A stretch of DNA of 64,000 nucleotides from SIG607 sp045605385 (GTDB taxonomy: Bacteria > Bacillota > Clostridia > Oscillospirales > Acutalibacteraceae): the NCBI GenBank assembly GCA_045605385.1, contig JAZUPW010000053.1:32751-96750 (forward strand). Reading direction: 5' to 3'. The notes below the pieces were generated by a model. It was not told the DNA's origin, did no database searches, and worked only from the letters and a program-made list of their open reading frames with translations. The position numbers and the translations under genes are program-made. Each line of letters begins with the position of its first letter. Positions within the stretch are counted from its first letter, which is position 1. Below, in pieces: positions 7,530 to 16,352 of the stretch.

Positions 7530-8285
7530 TTACATAAACTTATACTTTTTCAGCATCGAGAAAATTAACTCTTTGCATATTTTGTCAATGACATCCACTT
7601 TAGAATCATTAAACCATCCTAACATTAATGTGTCTAACAACTTTATTGTGGTATCTCCCATAAGAGATACAATGGATGATTTATCTTCACTTTCTGTGTA
7701 ATTTGTCGCAAATAATTTGCATATTGAACGATATCCATAATAGTTAAAAACCAATCCAATTACGGTAGATACATCACTAATATCCAAGGGAAAATCTTTG
7801 CGCTGTATTATTTCTGAAACTGTATTTAATGGCGTTTCTATAAGTTGAGAAATACTTTTACTTCCAGAATAAGTTTCGATCGTTTGTTCCATAGAGAAAG
7901 AAAGTGAGTCGTCGACTGTTTCTGCACCTAATAGTTTCATAAGTGCAACTTGCGAAGCATGATATTCTGTGTACCCCTTATTTGCCATATATTTAATTCT
8001 ATCGGATTTGCAAAATCGCTCGGTGTCAACCATGTGTGTAAACTCATGGAACATTATGTAATCGGCTGACAAAGTGGGGGAAATCGTCCAAATGCTCATA
8101 TGGTGGGTATTTGTATCAAAATCATATTTTACATTGGCTGGTGCTGCATATCCTCTGCTATCTGTTTCTTCCTGAGTGATATTAATTGGAGTTACAGTGT
8201 AGTTGGGTAAGCAAGAGACACCCATAAATTTCAGGAAATCAATTTCACATTTTCTTACATACATACTAACCAATGAAATATTCAT
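7530..8285 (-). CDS. HExxH-motif putative metalloprotein of unknown family
   Basis: The gene encodes 251 residues. FHEFTHMVD at residues 79-87 is a zincin-type HExxH motif (His80, Glu81, His84), and GYTEYHASQ about 20 residues later offers a possible third zinc ligand. No signal peptide or membrane helix is seen, so a cytosolic protease or peptidase-like protein is likely. ATG 8285 has AGAGGTG upstream; the frame stays open through the adjacent tRNA, but that extension is not coding. It lies between a mobile element and a tRNA, a usual place for acquired cargo genes. The substrate is unknown. Confidence 0.65.
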   Translation of the reverse strand: MNISLVSMYVRKCEIDFLKFMGVSCLPNYTVTPINITQEETDSRGYAAPANVKYDFDTNTHHMSIWTISPTLSADYIMFHEFTHMVDTERFCKSDRIKYMANKGYTEYHASQVALMKLLGAETVDDSLSFSMEQTIETYSGSKSISQLIETPLNTVSEIIQRKDFPLDISDVSTVIGLVFNYYGYRSICKLFATNYTESEDKSSIVSLMGDTTIKLLDTLMLGWFNDSKVDVIDKICKELIFSMLKKYKFM

Positions 8286-8404
8286 GATTTTCACCTCTAA
8301 ATAAAATTTGAAATACGAGTAGCAAAAACTAATACCTTTTCGTTGAGTTAAACAATTATACCACATAAAGAAAACAACCGCAATCCTAAGATTACGGTTG
8401 TCCT

Positions 8405-8493
8405 TGGCGGAGACGGCGAGATTCGAACTCGCGGGGGATTGCTCCCTAACTGATTTCGAGTCAGCCCCGTTATGACCACTTCGATACGTCTCC
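8405..8493 (-). tRNA. tRNA-Ser(CGA)
   Basis: The minus strand folds into a long-variable-arm tRNA: acceptor GGAGACG paired with CGTCTCC, loop CTCGAAA with anticodon CGA, T loop GTTCGAATC, and an encoded CCA. It reads UCG serine codons. Confidence 0.93.
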
Positions 8494-8685
8494 GTGTATG
8501 TTAAACTCAATTTAGAGTATAACGAACTATTCAATTTTTACCGAACGGGGCGCCCCGTTATGTCCTGTTGCGGTGCCCGAAATTTTTTAACACTGCCGTG
8601 TAAAAATTTCGACCGCGGCCACTCCGTAGCCTTCGCTTCATCTGCCACCGGCAGCGCTCGGCAACGTCCCCACTTCGATACGTCT
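8464..8685. repeat. partial duplication of the tRNA-Ser 5' half interrupted by an insert
   Basis: CCACTTCGATACGTCT occurs in the tRNA (8476-8491) and again at 8670-8685. GCCCCGTTATG occurs in the tRNA (8464-8474) and again at 8552-8562. The second copy is therefore a tRNA 5' half split in its D-loop region by about 107 bases (8563-8669). Inside the insert an imperfect hairpin spans 8578-8611. This looks like an attachment-site scar or a small transposon inside a tRNA relic. Confidence 0.6.
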
Positions 8686-8746
8686 GCAATTATATTTGAA
8701 CAAAAAATATTATACCTTCTATTATGCATAAAGTCAAGTTTTAAAA

Positions 8747-8775
8747 TTGACATATTATTTGAAAAGTTATATAAT
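8747..8775 (+). promoter_or_regulatory. consensus promoter placing the start codon at +1 (leaderless)
   Basis: TTGACA (8747-8752) and TATAAT (8770-8775) are 17 bases apart. The dus ATG begins at 8783, only 7 bases after the -10 box, where transcription should start, and no ribosome site fits between. Confidence 0.8.
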
Positions 8776-8782
8776 AAGCGTT

Positions 8783-9742
8783 ATGAAGATTGGTAATTTG
8801 AATTTTGGCGGTTACGCTGCTCTTGCTCCAATGGCTGGGGTTGCTGACCGCGCTATGAGAGAACTTTGTATTAAATACGGGGCAGGATACTGTGTGGGTG
8901 AACTTACCAGCGCCAAGGGCGTTAGTATGGGAGATTCTAAGTCACGCGGTCTGCTTTGTTGTACGCAAAAGGAAAAGCCTATGGCTTCGCAACTTTTTGG
9001 CAGTGACCCTGACGTAATGGCGGTTGCCGCGAAGAGCGCCGCTTTATTGAATCCTGATTTTATTGATATCAATATGGGTTGTCCCGCGCCAAAGGTGGCG
9101 GGGAACGGCGGTGGCAGCGCTTTAATGAAGGACCCCGTTCTTGCTGAGAAAATTGTTAAAGCGGTTGTTGGCGCTGTAGATTTACCCGTTACCGTTAAAA
9201 TACGCACCGGTTGGGATGAAAACAGTATAAATGCGGTTGAGGTGGCTTTGCGCGCTGAAAATGCGGGAGCCTCTGCCGTTACGGTTCACGGCAGAACAAG
9301 AAATCAAATGTATTCGCCGCCGGTTAATATTAACGTTATTGCCGATGTAAAAAAAGCGCTAAGTATTCCCGTTATTGCAAACGGCGATATAACCGACCCG
9401 CTAACCGCAAAACAAATGTACGAGCAAACGGGTTGCGATTATATAATGATTGGCAGAGCCGCTATGGGTAATCCTTTTATTTTTGACGATATTAACCGTT
9501 TTTTTGAGGGCAGGGAAGCGGTTGTAAGAACTCTTGAAGAACGTTTGGCAGTTTTAAAAGAGCATATTTCGCTAATGGTGGAGTACAAAGGTGAACGCAC
9601 TGCATTTTTAGAGGCGCGCAAACATACCGCATGGTATTTAAAGGGCGTAAAGGGCGCGGCTAATTTAAGGCGTTTGTGCGGCGAAATACACAATATGGAA
9701 GATATTGAAAAAATATGTGAAAAAGCACTTGCTACACAATAA
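8783..9742 (+). CDS. dusB: tRNA-dihydrouridine synthase
   Basis: This 319-residue FMN enzyme reduces specific uridines in tRNA to dihydrouridine with NADPH. The TIM barrel begins with LAPMAGVADRAMREL, and the catalytic-site motif DINMGCPAPKV carries the proton-donating Cys100. The FMN-phosphate region VIANGDITD and IMIGRAAMGNP are also present, and a helical RNA-binding domain ends the protein. Sequence and length fit DusB. ATG 8783 is chosen because the enzyme fold starts here and the mRNA appears leaderless; upstream in-frame codons overlap the promoter. A YebC-type gene follows 64 bases later. Confidence 0.93.
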   Translation: MKIGNLNFGGYAALAPMAGVADRAMRELCIKYGAGYCVGELTSAKGVSMGDSKSRGLLCCTQKEKPMASQLFGSDPDVMAVAAKSAALLNPDFIDINMGCPAPKVAGNGGGSALMKDPVLAEKIVKAVVGAVDLPVTVKIRTGWDENSINAVEVALRAENAGASAVTVHGRTRNQMYSPPVNINVIADVKKALSIPVIANGDITDPLTAKQMYEQTGCDYIMIGRAAMGNPFIFDDINRFFEGREAVVRTLEERLAVLKEHISLMVEYKGERTAFLEARKHTAWYLKGVKGAANLRRLCGEIHNMEDIEKICEKALATQ

Positions 9743-9806
9743 ACTGTGTGTTAAAATAAGTAAGTAATATTTTTATGCTAAATAATCCGAAGGGAAGTAT
9801 TAATAA

Positions 9807-10541
9807 ATGTCAGGACACAGTAAATGGAACAATATTAAGCGTAAAAAGGAAAAAACCGATGCTGCGAAAGCAAAAATCTTTACCAAAATGGGAAGAGAAA
9901 TTGCTGTTGTTGTAAAACAGGGCGGTCCTAACCCCAACGAAAACAGCAAACTTAAAGACGTTATTGCAAAAGCAAAGGCAGCAAACGTTCCTAACGAAAA
10001 CATTGAGCGTATTATTAAAAAAGCCGCAGGTGACGGCGAAGCCAACAACTATGAAGAACTTATGTACGAAGGTTACGGTGTTGGCGGTGTTGCTTGTATT
10101 GTAGAAACTCTTACCGACAACCGCAACCGTACAGCGGGCGAAATGCGCCACTATTTTGATAAATGCGGCGGCAATTTAGGTCAGGCGGGTTCGGTTTCCT
10201 TTATGTTCGATAGAAAAGGCCTTATTCTTATTGAAGCAGAAGGCAAAGATGAAGACACCGTTATGATGGATGCTCTTGACGCCGGTGCGGAAGACTTCAA
10301 CTTTGACGGCGACGTGTTTGAAATTTCTACCGACCCGAATTCAATGGGTAGTGTTAGAGATGCTTTAGAAGAAAAAGGTTATGAGTTTGTAAGCGCGGAA
10401 GTTGCTTACGTACCTCAGACAATGACAACACTTGATGATGAAGAATCCATTAAGAAAATGGAAAAACTTATTGATATGATGGATGAAAACGAAGACGTTC
10501 AGTCCTTCTGGCACAACTGGGAAATGCCCGATGATGAATAA
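9807..10541 (+). CDS. YebC/PmpR-family protein
   Basis: The product has 244 residues, the usual length. The family signature MSGHSKWNNIKRKK opens the protein, and the acidic C-terminal domain is intact. Members were long annotated as DNA-binding regulators; some (for example YebC2/TACO1 type) act on translating ribosomes at proline runs. Which role applies here cannot be read from the sequence. AAGGGAAG precedes the ATG by about 7 bases. It probably shares a transcript with the dus gene. Confidence 0.93.
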   Translation: MSGHSKWNNIKRKKEKTDAAKAKIFTKMGREIAVVVKQGGPNPNENSKLKDVIAKAKAANVPNENIERIIKKAAGDGEANNYEELMYEGYGVGGVACIVETLTDNRNRTAGEMRHYFDKCGGNLGQAGSVSFMFDRKGLILIEAEGKDEDTVMMDALDAGAEDFNFDGDVFEISTDPNSMGSVRDALEEKGYEFVSAEVAYVPQTMTTLDDEESIKKMEKLIDMMDENEDVQSFWHNWEMPDDE

Positions 10542-10549
10542 TTAATTTT

Positions 10550-10583
10550 AAAGCACCGCAGCCACAAGGCTGCGGTGCTTTTG
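10550..10583 (+). terminator. rho-independent terminator
   Basis: A strong 14-base stem AAAGCACCGCAGCC / GGCTGCGGTGCTTT with an ACAA loop and a TTTT end. It follows the YebC-type gene and can also stop leftward transcripts from phoR. Confidence 0.9.
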
Positions 10584-10585
10584 GG

Positions 10586-12232
10586 TTAAAATACAATCGT
10601 TATTGTCGTTCCTTTGCCGAGTTCACTTTCAACAGTTACCTTGCCGCTGTGATACTGTACGGCGTGTTTTACGATAGAAAGTCCAAGCCCAGTTCCGCCG
10701 GTTTCTTTGGAATGGCTTTTATCTACACGGTAGAAGCGTTCAAAGATTCGGCTTTGATGTTCGGGTGCAATACCGATACCGGTATCCTTTACAGATACAA
10801 CCGCACGACCGTTATCCTTGCCGATTTTAATCTCGACCTTGCCGCCGTCCACGTTATAGCGGATAGCGTTATCGCAAAGATTATAAATAATCTCGTAAAT
10901 ATAACGGCGCACCCCGAAAATGCTTTGCGGTTCGCCTTCTATAATAAGTTCAACATTTCTCTTTGCCGCCGATACGGTAAGCACCTCAACAACCTCTTTC
11001 GCAACCTCTGTCAGTTCTACAGTTTCGGTTGCAGGTTCATTATTCTCATCAAGCTGAGAAAGACGAATAATATCGTTTATAAGGGATACAAGCCTTGTTG
11101 CTTCCTTGCGGATGTTGCCGACAAATCTCCCTGTATCTTCGGGCTTTACAAGACCGTTTTCAAGCAGTTCTGCACTTCCGATAATGGATTGAAGCGGAGT
11201 TTTCAGTTCGTGAGTAACGTTTGCGGTGAATTCTTGACGGTTACGCTCTGCAAAAGCACGATCGCTAATATCGAACACAAGAATAACTGCACCAAGAACT
11301 TTTCCTTCCGATTCAATGGGATTAACGGTAAACTGATATTCGCTACCGTTTCTTTCTTCGGTGTATTCACTATGGTTGCCGTCAAGGGCGTTCCAAATAG
11401 CCTTGCTCATTTTGCTTGTGCGGTCAACAAGCAAGAAATCACTGCCTTTAACATCCTTTTTCACGGTAAATATCTTCTTCGCCGCTGTATTCATACTGAG
11501 TACCATACCGTGTTCATCAAGGAGCACAAGTCCTTCGTTCATTGAAGAAACGATCTGCTCAAATTCATCGGATTTACGGCGCAGGGTTTCCATTTGCGAT
11601 TTAATTTGTTTGTGCTGTCTGTGAACCTTAGTGAGTATGGGAGTCAATTCTTCATAAGTATTATTGTCAGAAGGATGTTCCAAGTCGAGCTTTATCAAGG
11701 GTTCGGTTACCTTTTTTGCCATAGTGTGAGAAAGAATACCGGCAACTACTGCTGCAATCAAAATAATGGCAATAATGGCGGGGAGCATACCGAGAATTAA
11801 TGCACCACCAGTAAGCTGACTTACCGAAATACGAAGCACGTCGCCATTTTCAAGACGAACAGCCTCATAGAAAGTTTTTTCAGTTAGAGTGGAAGAATTT
11901 CTTGCACTACTACCTGTACCACTTTCAAATGCTTCGGCAATTTCCTCGCGGTCTGCGTGGTTATCCATCTCGTTCGGTTTTGCCTGCGTATCATAAAGCA
12001 CAGTACCGTCAGTATCCACAACGGTAAAGCGGAATACGGTGGAGTCAAAATTTTCAAAATACTCGACACCAACCTCATTCACGGTATCGGCTACAAGGGA
12101 CAACTCTGCCTTTAACTGTTTTACTTGAGAATTGTTGAAATAGTCATATAAAAAGCTTGTGGCAATACCGATGCTTGCAAGGAGCACTATGAGTGCTACC
12201 GTAAATATGGAGTGAAATATCTTTTTTGTCAT
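10586..12232 (-). CDS. phoR: phosphate-sensing histidine kinase PhoR
   Basis: The 548-residue membrane kinase works with PhoB below. It has an N-terminal transmembrane helix (about residues 5-27), an extracytoplasmic sensor region, a second helix near residue 150, a linker, and a PAS domain (about 215-320). The HisKA domain follows with phospho-acceptor His341 in VTHELKTPLQS, then the ATPase domain with NAIRYN, GIGIAPEHQ and GGTGLGLS. ATG 12232 gives a normal membrane start; a longer frame to GTG 12334 runs into a repeat that also occurs near 55.9 kb, so I do not use it. No good ribosome site precedes 12232, which is unusual. Confidence 0.88.
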   Translation of the reverse strand: MTKKIFHSIFTVALIVLLASIGIATSFLYDYFNNSQVKQLKAELSLVADTVNEVGVEYFENFDSTVFRFTVVDTDGTVLYDTQAKPNEMDNHADREEIAEAFESGTGSSARNSSTLTEKTFYEAVRLENGDVLRISVSQLTGGALILGMLPAIIAIILIAAVVAGILSHTMAKKVTEPLIKLDLEHPSDNNTYEELTPILTKVHRQHKQIKSQMETLRRKSDEFEQIVSSMNEGLVLLDEHGMVLSMNTAAKKIFTVKKDVKGSDFLLVDRTSKMSKAIWNALDGNHSEYTEERNGSEYQFTVNPIESEGKVLGAVILVFDISDRAFAERNRQEFTANVTHELKTPLQSIIGSAELLENGLVKPEDTGRFVGNIRKEATRLVSLINDIIRLSQLDENNEPATETVELTEVAKEVVEVLTVSAAKRNVELIIEGEPQSIFGVRRYIYEIIYNLCDNAIRYNVDGGKVEIKIGKDNGRAVVSVKDTGIGIAPEHQSRIFERFYRVDKSHSKETGGTGLGLSIVKHAVQYHSGKVTVESELGKGTTITIVF

Positions 12233-12301
12233 ATAAGGCTGACGGAAGCTGAATCCATTACGGTTTTGCTCGCCGCCTTTTCCCCCTTTCTTGCGTTCAA
12301 G

Positions 12302-12329
12302 CTTGTAAGGCGACAGCCTTACTGCAACT
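12302..12329. repeat. 28-base palindromic repeat, copy 1
   Basis: A 28-base sequence built on GTAAGGC-GCCTTAC recurs with one change at 55896-55923 inside the inverted-repeat element there. It lies just upstream of phoR. Confidence 0.75.
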
Positions 12330-12387
12330 TTCACGCTTCGCCTTTTGAAAAAGGCGATCGAGTGAAACTCTTCGACCTGCCGAATAA

Positions 12388-12471
12388 ATAATTTTTAAGA
12401 GAGGCGAAGTTGAAGAGTGCAGTAATACTATCGTATTACAAACGATGAAACGAGAAAAAATTAAAAATTAT
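12388..12471. repeat. inverted repeat in the phoB-phoR gap
   Basis: ATAATTTTTAA (12388-12398) returns inverted at 12461-12471, enclosing 62 bases. The 245-base gap between phoB and phoR is unusually long for this operon and appears to be made of inserted repeat sequence. Confidence 0.5.
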
Positions 12472-12477
12472 TATTTG

Positions 12478-13176
12478 TCAGGCGTGATGGCTTCGGCTTC
12501 CGTCAGCCTCATCCTCCAATCTGTACCCAACACCGATAACGGTCTTGATCTGCCCACCGGCGCCCTTCAGCTTTTGGCGAAGGGTTTTAATGTGCATATC
12601 AACGGTACGGGTTTCACCAATGTAGTCCATGTCCCAAATTTCGCTCATCAGCTTATCACGGGAGAATACCATATTCGGATTCTGCATAAAGAGTTTAAGC
12701 ATCTCAAATTCTTTGTGGGTAAGCTCAACCTTTTCACCGTCTGCAATAACCTTATGCTCAGCTTCCTTTAATGTGATACTGCCTACGGTAATATCACCCG
12801 TTGCTTCTTCCTTTGCAGTACGGCGAAGCACCGCTTTTACACGGGCAACCATTTCCATAACGCCAAAGGGTTTTACGAGATAATCGTCAGCACCGGAATT
12901 AAGGCCGCCGATCTTATCCATCTCGGTGCCTTTGGCAGTCGCCATAATTATGGGGATGTCTTTATATGCCGCGTCAGAACGGATCTTAGAAAGAACTTGA
13001 AGTCCGTCCATTTCCGGCATCATAATATCGAGGACAATAAGATCCGGAATTTCGGTTTTTAAGGCTTCGAGCACAGAAACGCCATCGGCAAAACCACGAG
13101 CCTTAAAACCCGTTTGCTCTAACGTATAAACCTCAATGTCACGTATGGTATTGTCATCATCAACACACCAAATCAT
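12478..13176 (-). CDS. phoB: phosphate regulon response regulator, OmpR/PhoB type
   Basis: A 232-residue two-domain regulator. The receiver domain has the acidic pocket Asp6-Asp8, phosphorylation site Asp50 in LIVLDIMMPEMDG, Thr80 and Lys102. The C-terminal winged helix (about residues 130-225) ends with the typical GYRLED motif. Phosphorylated by PhoR, it is expected to activate the pst operon through PHO boxes. It starts 3 bases after phoU ends. The last residues (DGSRSHHA) look like an unconserved tail. Confidence 0.92.
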   Translation of the reverse strand: MIWCVDDDNTIRDIEVYTLEQTGFKARGFADGVSVLEALKTEIPDLIVLDIMMPEMDGLQVLSKIRSDAAYKDIPIIMATAKGTEMDKIGGLNSGADDYLVKPFGVMEMVARVKAVLRRTAKEEATGDITVGSITLKEAEHKVIADGEKVELTHKEFEMLKLFMQNPNMVFSRDKLMSEIWDMDYIGETRTVDMHIKTLRQKLKGAGGQIKTVIGVGYRLEDEADGSRSHHA

Positions 13177-13179
13177 ACT

Positions 13180-13824
13180 TTACTCTCCTTTATGAATACC
13201 CGTTACAGAGAACTCAACCCATTCTGCAATATTTACAGCGTGATCGCCGATACGCTCAAAATATTTAGCAATCATCAAAAGGTCAACGGCGTATTCTCCG
13301 TCTGCTTTATTTTCGGATATCATTTTTATTAACATATCTTTCATTCTGCCGAAGGCATCGTCCACAACGTCATCGTGCTCGGCTACGGCTTTGGCAAGAG
13401 CAACATCTTGCTTTACATAAGCATCAATGCTGTCGGTAACCATTTTGCAGGTTGCTTCTGCCATAGGCTTAAAGTCGGCAAACTCAGCACCGGTTCTTCC
13501 GTCAAGGAACGGAATTATCTCGGCAATATCTTCTGCCTGATCTCCGATTCTTTCCATATCTGTAATCATTTTAAGGGCGGCGGAAATCACACGAAGATCC
13601 TTTGCTACAGGCTGTTGCTGAAGCAATAATTTAAGGCAAATGGCTTCAATTTCACGTTCCATTTGGTCGATTTCGTGACCTTGCTCTTTCGCTTTTCTTG
13701 CGCCTTCCACATCACCGTTTAGCAAGGCTTTAGCTACAAGGGCGATCAGTTCTTCACATTCTGCACCCATTTCGATCATTTTCTTATTCAGTACCTTAAG
13801 CTGTTCATCAAATCTACTTCTCAT
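13180..13824 (-). CDS. phoU: phosphate signalling protein PhoU
   Basis: The product has 214 residues and two PhoU repeats, each a three-helix bundle; the acidic metal-binding motifs are seen as DMERIGDQAEDIAE and YFERIGDHAVNIAEW. PhoU links the Pst transporter to PhoR and damps the phosphate response when phosphate is plentiful. ATG 13824 lies 4 bases after the pstB stop, with AGGAAGG upstream inside pstB. The longer open frame to 13902 would overlap pstB heavily and is not used. Confidence 0.92.
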   Translation of the reverse strand: MRSRFDEQLKVLNKKMIEMGAECEELIALVAKALLNGDVEGARKAKEQGHEIDQMEREIEAICLKLLLQQQPVAKDLRVISAALKMITDMERIGDQAEDIAEIIPFLDGRTGAEFADFKPMAEATCKMVTDSIDAYVKQDVALAKAVAEHDDVVDDAFGRMKDMLIKMISENKADGEYAVDLLMIAKYFERIGDHAVNIAEWVEFSVTGIHKGE

Positions 13825-13828
13825 AATA

Positions 13829-14584
13829 TCAGCCAAACCTTCCTGTAATGTAATCCTCGGTACGCTTATCAACAGGCTGCGAGAATAATTTCTCGGTTTC
13901 ACCGAATTCCACTAACTCTCCAAGAAGGAAAAATGCCGTATTATCCGAAATACGAACTGCCTGCTGCATATTATGAGTCACTATAATTATAGTATATTTT
14001 TCTTTCAATTGCAATGCAAGTTCCTCAATTCGAGAAGTGGAGATAGGATCTAGTGCCGAAGTCGGCTCATCCATTAGTAACACTTTAGGTTCAACGGCAA
14101 GGGCACGGGCAATGCACAAACGCTGTTGCTGACCGCCAGAAAGACCGAGAGCGTTCTTTTTGAGTCTGTCCTTTACCTCATCCCAGATAGCCGCATCACG
14201 AAGCGCCTGCTCTACGATTTCATCAAGCTTTACCTTGCTTGTGATACCGTGTGTACGGGGACCGTAAGCGATATTATCGTAAATGCTCATTGGGAACGGA
14301 TTTGGTTTTTGGAACACCATACCAACGTCACGGCGAAGCTCGTTCACGTCCACATCCTTGTCAAATATATTGCGACCGTTATAGCAAACTTCACCCGTAA
14401 TCTTTACAATCGGGATAAGGTCATTCATACGGTTGAGGGTTTTAAGGAACGTGGACTTCCCGCATCCCGAAGGGCCGATCAGCGCCGTGATGCTCTTTTC
14501 GGGAATGGCAATGTTTATATCTTTTAAGGCTTTATTGTTGCCGTACCATAGGCTTAAGTCTTTAGCCGTCATTATTTCACTCAT
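13829..14584 (-). CDS. pstB: phosphate ABC transporter ATP-binding protein PstB
   Basis: The 251-residue ATPase subunit powers high-affinity phosphate import. Walker A is GPSGCGKST (residues 37-45), the Q-loop region is VGMVFQKPNPFPMSIYDN (typical of PstB), the signature is LSGGQQQRLCIARAL, and Walker B is VLLMDEPTSALD. The switch His lies in IIIVTHNMQQA. It overlaps pstA by four bases, a classic coupled start. Confidence 0.96.
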   Translation of the reverse strand: MSEIMTAKDLSLWYGNNKALKDINIAIPEKSITALIGPSGCGKSTFLKTLNRMNDLIPIVKITGEVCYNGRNIFDKDVDVNELRRDVGMVFQKPNPFPMSIYDNIAYGPRTHGITSKVKLDEIVEQALRDAAIWDEVKDRLKKNALGLSGGQQQRLCIARALAVEPKVLLMDEPTSALDPISTSRIEELALQLKEKYTIIIVTHNMQQAVRISDNTAFFLLGELVEFGETEKLFSQPVDKRTEDYITGRFG

Positions 14585-15423
14585 ACGTTTCTCCTTTTTG
14601 CGAAGTATTTGCTCACCAATGTGGCAGATAGATTTATCAGTAGTGTCAGTATCATCAAAATTGCGGCGATAGCAAAGGCAACACCGAATTCGCCTTCCTC
14701 TTTGGCATAGACGTAAAGGGCAACAGTTAAGGTTGCACCTGGAGAAGTAAGTCCCGTGAATATGCCATTCAGAGCGTGGGCAAAGCCTGCAGTAAACAGG
14801 AGCGCCGCCGACTCACCAAGGATACGACCGACAGAGAGGATACAGCCGGTGATAACTCCGTCCACACATCCGGGAAGAACTACGGTACGGATCACACGCC
14901 ATTTGCCCGCACCCAAGCCGAAAGCACCTTCACGGTAGCTTTGCGGTACAGTTTTAAGGCTTTCCTGTGTCGTTCTCATAACTGTAGGAAGATTCATAAT
15001 AACGAGTGTCAGCGCACCGGCAAGCAGACTTGTGCCGAAGTTGTTGGAAAACAGCAGCATACCAACAAGACCATATATGATAGACGGAATGCCCGAAAGT
15101 GTTTCGGCGGCGTATTCGATCATAGCCACTATTCTTTTATTTTTAGCGTATTCGGTAAGATAAATCGCCGCACCAGCACCAAGAGGCAGAACAATAACAA
15201 GCGTAGCAAGTACGATATAGACCGTGTTCAAAATGTCAGGCAAAATACCGATTCGATCATGCAAGTAGCTCGGCTTGGTGGAGAGCAGTTCCCACGTGAT
15301 ATTCGGGATGCCGTTTATAAGCACATACACAAGCAGGAACAGCACAAGAGCCGCTGTGAGTGTAGTACAAACGATCATTGCGCCACGCATTAAACCAATA
15401 TATAGTTTTCTTTTCTTATTCAT
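14581..15423 (-). CDS. pstA: phosphate ABC transporter permease PstA
   Basis: This 280-residue inner-membrane subunit has six predicted transmembrane segments. The cytoplasmic coupling loop is visible as EGAFGLGAGKWRVIRTVVLPG, the EAA-type motif that contacts PstB; the preceding region LSGIPSIIYGLVG is typical of PstA. It starts one base after the pstC stop region and overlaps pstB by four bases. Confidence 0.94.
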   Translation of the reverse strand: MNKKRKLYIGLMRGAMIVCTTLTAALVLFLLVYVLINGIPNITWELLSTKPSYLHDRIGILPDILNTVYIVLATLVIVLPLGAGAAIYLTEYAKNKRIVAMIEYAAETLSGIPSIIYGLVGMLLFSNNFGTSLLAGALTLVIMNLPTVMRTTQESLKTVPQSYREGAFGLGAGKWRVIRTVVLPGCVDGVITGCILSVGRILGESAALLFTAGFAHALNGIFTGLTSPGATLTVALYVYAKEEGEFGVAFAIAAILMILTLLINLSATLVSKYFAKRRNV

Positions 15424-15424
15424 A

Positions 15425-16297
15425 TTATTTCTCCCTATCCCGCTTCAAGAAGAAATTGAGCGTAGCGCCCGTCAGCATAATAAACAGGAACAGTACAAGG
15501 GCAATGGAAAACAAAGCGTTTCTCTGTAAGCTACCGGGACTTGAATAAGCCATTTCGCTTGCAACGGCTGTGGTAAGGAAACGGACACTCTCAAAGAGCG
15601 AGGGCATATTTGCCACGTTACCCGCAACCATCATAACCGCCATTGCTTCACCGATGGCTCGACCGACACCGAGCACAACTGCGGCGGCAATACCGCTTTT
15701 TGCGGCAGGGACAGACACCTTGAAAAATGTTTCGGTAGGGGTTGCTCCAAGAGCAAGGGAAGAATCCTCATATTCTTTCGGTACTGCATCAAGTGCCGTG
15801 ATAGATACTTTTATGATGTTCGGCAGTATCATTACGGCAAGCACGATAATTGCCGCAAGCAGGCTTGCTCCATCCGGTACGTTGAAAATCTCACGGATCG
15901 CCGGCACGAGTACGAGCATACCTACAAGACCGTATACAACCGAAGGAATACCTGCGAGCAGATTGACAGCGGATTCAATAATGGCTCTGACTTTTTTATT
16001 TGCCACCTTTGAAAGATACACGGCAGTAAAGAAGCCAATCGGAACACCAATAAGGATTGCTCCCGCTGTTCCGTACACGCTTGTCAGTATAAACGGCAGT
16101 ATCCCGTATTTCGGCTCGGCGGCGGTGGATGCCCACTCTTTGCCGAAAAGGAAATTAAAAAGCCCGATTTCCCGAATTGCAGGAATACCCGATATAATCA
16201 GATATACCGTAATGAGCAGAACACAGCCGACGGTTATTAAACCGAGTATGAGGAATATGCCGTGTACGATATTCTCAAATAATCTGTTTTTCTTCAT
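15425..16297 (-). CDS. pstC: phosphate ABC transporter permease PstC
   Basis: The 290-residue inner-membrane permease pairs with PstA. It has about six membrane segments, the LLAGIPSVVYGLVG stretch and the coupling loop EDSSLALGATPTETFFKVSVP followed by VVLGVGRAIGEAMAV. Its start lies about 55 bases after the pstS stop. Confidence 0.94.
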   Translation of the reverse strand: MKKNRLFENIVHGIFLILGLITVGCVLLITVYLIISGIPAIREIGLFNFLFGKEWASTAAEPKYGILPFILTSVYGTAGAILIGVPIGFFTAVYLSKVANKKVRAIIESAVNLLAGIPSVVYGLVGMLVLVPAIREIFNVPDGASLLAAIIVLAVMILPNIIKVSITALDAVPKEYEDSSLALGATPTETFFKVSVPAAKSGIAAAVVLGVGRAIGEAMAVMMVAGNVANMPSLFESVRFLTTAVASEMAYSSPGSLQRNALFSIALVLFLFIMLTGATLNFFLKRDREK

Positions 16298-16352
16298 AGT
16301 TTAACCTCAATGGGAATAAGCGGGGGCACTTGTGCGCCGTCGCTTAAAGTCC

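Noticed and set aside
8286..8534. N-terminal extension of the HExxH protein frame
   Set aside because: It covers tRNA-Ser, and a good ribosome site exists at the shorter start.
10649..11545. 298-codon frame antisense to phoR
   Set aside because: It is a shadow of the kinase gene; it has no start signal and no domain.
12233..12334. Start of PhoR at GTG 12334
   Set aside because: The added residues are encoded by a dispersed repeat and precede an otherwise normal membrane-protein start.
14776..15393. 205-codon frame antisense to pstA
   Set aside because: It is a shadow of the permease gene with low-complexity composition.
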